Under the pieces are notes generated by a model. That model worked only from the letters and a program-made list of their open reading frames with translations, was not told the origin of the DNA and made no database searches. Below are positions 61,462 to 64,000 of a DNA stretch of 64,000 nucleotides, in pieces. How positions within the stretch are numbered: the stretch's first letter is position 1; every line of letters begins with the position of its first letter. A program made the translations under genes and the position numbers. This DNA is from Methylobacterium sp. E-066 (lineage in GTDB: Bacteria > Pseudomonadota > Alphaproteobacteria > Rhizobiales > Beijerinckiaceae). The DNA lies in contig NZ_JAKSYO010000037.1 of NCBI RefSeq assembly GCF_022829635.1, positions 56,138-120,137 on the forward strand, given 5' to 3'.

Positions 61462-62373
61462 ATGTCCATTCAGCTCTCCCGCCGCCGCCTGCTGGCCGCC
61501 TCCGCCCTGCTCCCGCTCGGCCTGCACGGGCCGACCACGGCCGCGCCTGTCGCCGGCCCCTACCGGGTCGGCGCGTTCACGGTGACGCCACTGCGGGACG
61601 GGTTGTTTCCGCTGGAACCGAGCATGATCCCGGCGGCCGACAGCGCGGCCGGGCATACCCTGCTGAAGGGGGCCGGCCTTCCGGCTAACGGCCCGTCACC
61701 GGAGCCGGTCAACGCCTTCCTGATCCGGCGCGGGGAAAGGCACTGGCTTCTCGATGCGGGCTGCGGCACCGTCCTCGGGCCTGGGTTCAACCGGGTGACC
61801 GCGGCGCTGGCGGCGGAAGGCGTACGGCCGGATCAGGTCGAGATCATCTGGCTGAGCCATCTCCATGCCGACCATGCCGGCGGTCTCCTGACGCCGAGCC
61901 GCCGCGCACGCTTCGCCAACTCCAAACTCGTGCTCCAGGACCGGGAGGTGGCATACTGGTCGGATGCGGGCGCACGGGCCTCCGCGCCCGCCGCCCTGAG
62001 TTCGATGTTCGATACGGCGCAGGCGGTTCTCGCAGCCTATCCCGATCGGATCCGGCGTATCTCCGGCGAGGCTGAGCTCGCACCCGGCGTCCACGCGCTG
62101 CCCCTACCGGGTCATACGCCGGGGCATATGGGCGTGCTGATCGCGGACGGACCGGAGCAACTGTTGATCTGGGGCGACATCGTCCACTCGCGGCTGCTGC
62201 AGATGCCGCATCCGGGCTGGACGGTGATCTGGGACACCGACCCGGCGCAGGCGATCGCGACACGGCGGCAGATACTCGACCGAGCGGCGACGGAGGGTTT
62301 GAGCGTGACCGGCATGCACCTCGCCGCCCGCGGTAGGATCGAGCGGGCGGCCGCCGGGTATGCGCTGCGTTAG
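61462..62373 (+). CDS. Tat-exported metallo-beta-lactamase-fold hydrolase
   Basis: 303 aa. SRRRLLAASALLPLGLHGP is a Tat signal. The MBL fold has the metal motif LSHLHADHAGG and the further ligands in PGHTPGHMG and GDIVHSR. Exported MBL proteins of this group include lactonases and quinoprotein-associated hydrolases. It is divergent from the two-component system at 59281-61289, which may control it. Confidence 0.9.
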   Translation: MSIQLSRRRLLAASALLPLGLHGPTTAAPVAGPYRVGAFTVTPLRDGLFPLEPSMIPAADSAAGHTLLKGAGLPANGPSPEPVNAFLIRRGERHWLLDAGCGTVLGPGFNRVTAALAAEGVRPDQVEIIWLSHLHADHAGGLLTPSRRARFANSKLVLQDREVAYWSDAGARASAPAALSSMFDTAQAVLAAYPDRIRRISGEAELAPGVHALPLPGHTPGHMGVLIADGPEQLLIWGDIVHSRLLQMPHPGWTVIWDTDPAQAIATRRQILDRAATEGLSVTGMHLAARGRIERAAAGYALR

Positions 62374-62460
62374 AACCCCTCGGTCCTCGATTCGACGCGC
62401 TCGCTTACGCCGAACCGGCATCCGCTCCGGCGGCGAGCGCTTCGTGAACCACGAAGCGGG

Positions 62461-62787
62461 TCAGCTCCCATCGGGCGATGGCGACTCCAGTCGGTAGAAC
62501 CTCGAGTGGGTGCGGGCGTAGCCACTCTCGGGATCGTAGCTCAGGAGCTCGCTGGTCCGGATCTGGCCGTCCCTGAGCAGCGGATGGCCGAGGACGATGC
62601 CGACGAGATGCGGGACGGGAAACGCGATTACCCGCCACTCCCACAGTCTCGGCGCATCGCGCAGCTCGCCCACACCTGGGTGCCGGCCGCGGGCGATGCG
62701 ATCGAGGTCGTCGGCGATGGAACGGTACTTCCGCGCGGCCTCGGCGAGATGGGGAAAGGGGCCGGGCCCCTGGTTCAGGACAGACAT
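62461..62787 (-). CDS. DUF6634-like small protein
   Basis: 108 aa from the ATG at 62787. The family match is by overall pattern: FPHLAEAARKYRSIADDLDRI, VPHLVGIVLGHPLLRDGQIR, and SGYARTHSRFYRLE. These proteins occur mainly in Methylobacterium and relatives, often on accessory DNA. Function unknown. GGAGCACG lies upstream of the start. It is on the same strand as the small gene and the protease at the window's right edge. Confidence 0.65.
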   Translation of the reverse strand: MSVLNQGPGPFPHLAEAARKYRSIADDLDRIARGRHPGVGELRDAPRLWEWRVIAFPVPHLVGIVLGHPLLRDGQIRTSELLSYDPESGYARTHSRFYRLESPSPDGS

Positions 62788-62928
62788 GGACGTGCTCCGT
62801 CGCTCCGGCACGCGATGCGGCCGGTTCTGGTGTGATTCGGTGTTGGCTTGTGGTGGTGGATGACGGTCGGAGGCGTGGTCGGACGGGCCCGGGGGAACGA
62901 ATGCCGTGGCCGCAACACGCCTCTGCTC

Positions 62929-63135
62929 TCAGACCCGCGGGTCTTTCAAAGCATCGCGACTGGATCGGGTGTGACGCTTCATGGCCTCGAACGCGATGCG
63001 TCGTCTCAGGATCTCGGCCAGCCCTTCGATGACAGCCTCACGGTCGCCGTCGAGGATCGCGCAGAGGCCTTCGATGGCCTCGGCCAGCGGCTGCAGGTCG
63101 CCAAGATCAGGTTCATCGGGTGGAAGCGCGAACAT
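62929..63135 (-). CDS. Small acidic/helical protein of unknown function
   Basis: 68 aa. The start ATG shares one base with the stop of the M41 protease gene (TGATG), implying translational coupling; a GTG three bases upstream is possible. The sequence is one or two helices (EAIEGLCAILDGDREAVIEG, LAEILRRRIAFEAMKRH) with no cysteine. It might be an adaptor or regulator of the protease, but I do not recognise a family. Confidence 0.6.
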   Translation of the reverse strand: MFALPPDEPDLGDLQPLAEAIEGLCAILDGDREAVIEGLAEILRRRIAFEAMKRHTRSSRDALKDPRV

Positions 63136-64000
63136 CACGCCAGGGCCAGCTCAAGCGCCGGTACCGGCGTTCCGGCCGGGCTCGCGGGCGCCGGATGATC
63201 CAGCATGATCCGGTCGATGTCCTGAGCCGAGAGGTAGCCGACCTCCGCAAGTTCCGAGGCGATCGCCCGCAGCGCCGTCGTTTGCGTCTCCAGGATAGCG
63301 CGGGCCCGCGCGTAAGCCCCCCGCAGCCGATCGACGGCGGTGTCGACGAGACCGCCTGCGAGGAAGAGATGCCGTTCGGCCGGGTCGACGTAGTAGGGTC
63401 CGAGCTTGCCGAGCCCGAACTGCAGGTCGATGCCGTGGGCGAGCGCACTCGCATGGGCGAGATCTGAGCCCGGGCCGAAGCCGCTGCCGATCGAGACGCC
63501 ACCGAACTCGATCTCCTCGGCCGCGCGTCCAGCGAGCAGCGTCGCGAGGGTCGCCTCGAGCTTGGGAAGCGTCGCAGCACCGTCGACCGGGTAATCGAAC
63601 TGGGCCTGACCACCGCCGTCGTGAAGCGACAGGTCGACGAGGGCTCCGCAGCCGAGCGACCGGCCGACGATCGCGTGACCCGTCTCGTGGATGGCGGAGC
63701 GTCGTCGCGCCTCGGACGACATCACGAGCCGACCCTGACGGATCTCCGCCAGGATGTCGTCGAGGCCGATCTGGCGCCCGGCACGGCGCGCCGCCCCCCT
63801 GGCCCGGCGCACGAATGCCTCGACATCGGCTCCGGTCTTGCCGTGCGCGGCGAGCGCGAGCGGCATCAACGAATCCCCGGCTAGCACCCCGGCGCCGAGA
63901 TGATGCCGGAAGATCTTCACCAGGCTCGCGGTGTCCGGTCTCTCGATCGCGATCTCCCGATCGAGGCGTCCCGCCCGCTTCACGGCTGGATCGATGTTCT
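63135..64000 (-). CDS. FtsH-like AAA+ metalloprotease (M41), partial (5' end off window)
   Basis: The visible C-terminal 288 residues contain the end of the AAA+ module (DPAVKRAGRLDREIAIERPD, the second region of homology with its Arg finger area), the lid (LALAAHGKTGADVEAFVRRA) and the M41 peptidase with zinc-binding HETGH in AIHETGHAIVGRSLG and a third ligand Asp in GSDLAHAS. It differs from housekeeping FtsH in several blocks, so it is probably an accessory paralogue. The N-terminus lies beyond the window. It is coupled to the small gene at 62929. Confidence 0.88.
   Translation of the reverse strand, partial: NIDPAVKRAGRLDREIAIERPDTASLVKIFRHHLGAGVLAGDSLMPLALAAHGKTGADVEAFVRRARGAARRAGRQIGLDDILAEIRQGRLVMSSEARRRSAIHETGHAIVGRSLGCGALVDLSLHDGGGQAQFDYPVDGAATLPKLEATLATLLAGRAAEEIEFGGVSIGSGFGPGSDLAHASALAHGIDLQFGLGKLGPYYVDPAERHLFLAGGLVDTAVDRLRGAYARARAILETQTTALRAIASELAEVGYLSAQDIDRIMLDHPAPASPAGTPVPALELALA

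Overview
The window is GC-rich, densely coded DNA from an alphaproteobacterium of the Hyphomicrobiales, most likely Methylobacterium or a close relative. This is inferred from base composition, many GTG/TTG starts, a NepR-type anti-sigma factor beside HWE-family histidine kinases, a LOV kinase, a DUF6634-like gene, and dispersed remnants of an intergenic repeat. No rRNA, tRNA, CRISPR array, intact transposase or intact integrase was seen. Both ends cut a gene: an isoaspartyl peptidase at the left edge and an FtsH-like M41 protease at the right edge.

Region by region. (1) 1-6.8 kb: RpiR regulator with isoaspartyl peptidase, then LysR/cupin/SDR genes and a LysR gene carrying two nonsense codons. 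(2) 6.9-11 kb: an XRE-cupin regulator divergent from an MHS transporter, RidA, MOSC protein and Fe-S flavin reductase. (3) 11.9-19.7 kb: a signalling island with a small NepR-like gene, a GAF/PAS HWE kinase, a blue-light (LOV) hybrid kinase behind a motif matching the EcfG general-stress promoter, and a Cache-HAMP HWE kinase. (4) 19.8-24.5 kb: small exported proteins (DsbA-like, two LprI-like) and two genes broken by single in-frame stops (a glyoxalase and a tyrosine recombinase). (5) 24.8-33.9 kb: a catabolic operon with a RuBisCO-like protein, DUF1537 sugar-acid kinase, SDR, TRAP transporter and an embedded pyruvate kinase, divergent from a LysR gene. (6) 34.3-46 kb: alpha/beta hydrolases, SDRs, GST, peroxiredoxin, a 6-oxocamphor-hydrolase-like crotonase and several LysR/AraC regulators, one LysR broken. 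(7) 47.2-58.8 kb: twelve tightly packed co-directional genes: cytochrome b, Tat molybdoenzyme, a small exported protein, DUF2064 transferase, GT-C glycosyltransferase, radical SAM/SPASM enzyme, GT2, aminotransferase, cNMP-binding patatin, 3Fe-4S ferredoxin, ferredoxin reductase and P450. (8) 59.3-64 kb: a NarL-type two-component pair, a Tat-exported metallo-beta-lactamase-fold hydrolase, and small genes next to the M41 protease.

How the parts may work together. The 47-59 kb operon looks like a complete pathway for an unidentified glycosylated, amino-modified and P450-oxidised product, probably under the divergent AraC protein. The 25-34 kb operon reads as import, oxidation, phosphorylation, RuBisCO-like C-C cleavage and entry to pyruvate, for a branched sugar acid of the D-apionate type. 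The 12-20 kb island feeds light, small-molecule and extracellular signals into what may be a general-stress-response branch. Four genes carry nonsense codons in otherwise open frames, so the strain shows either recent pseudogenisation or an unusual tolerance of stops.
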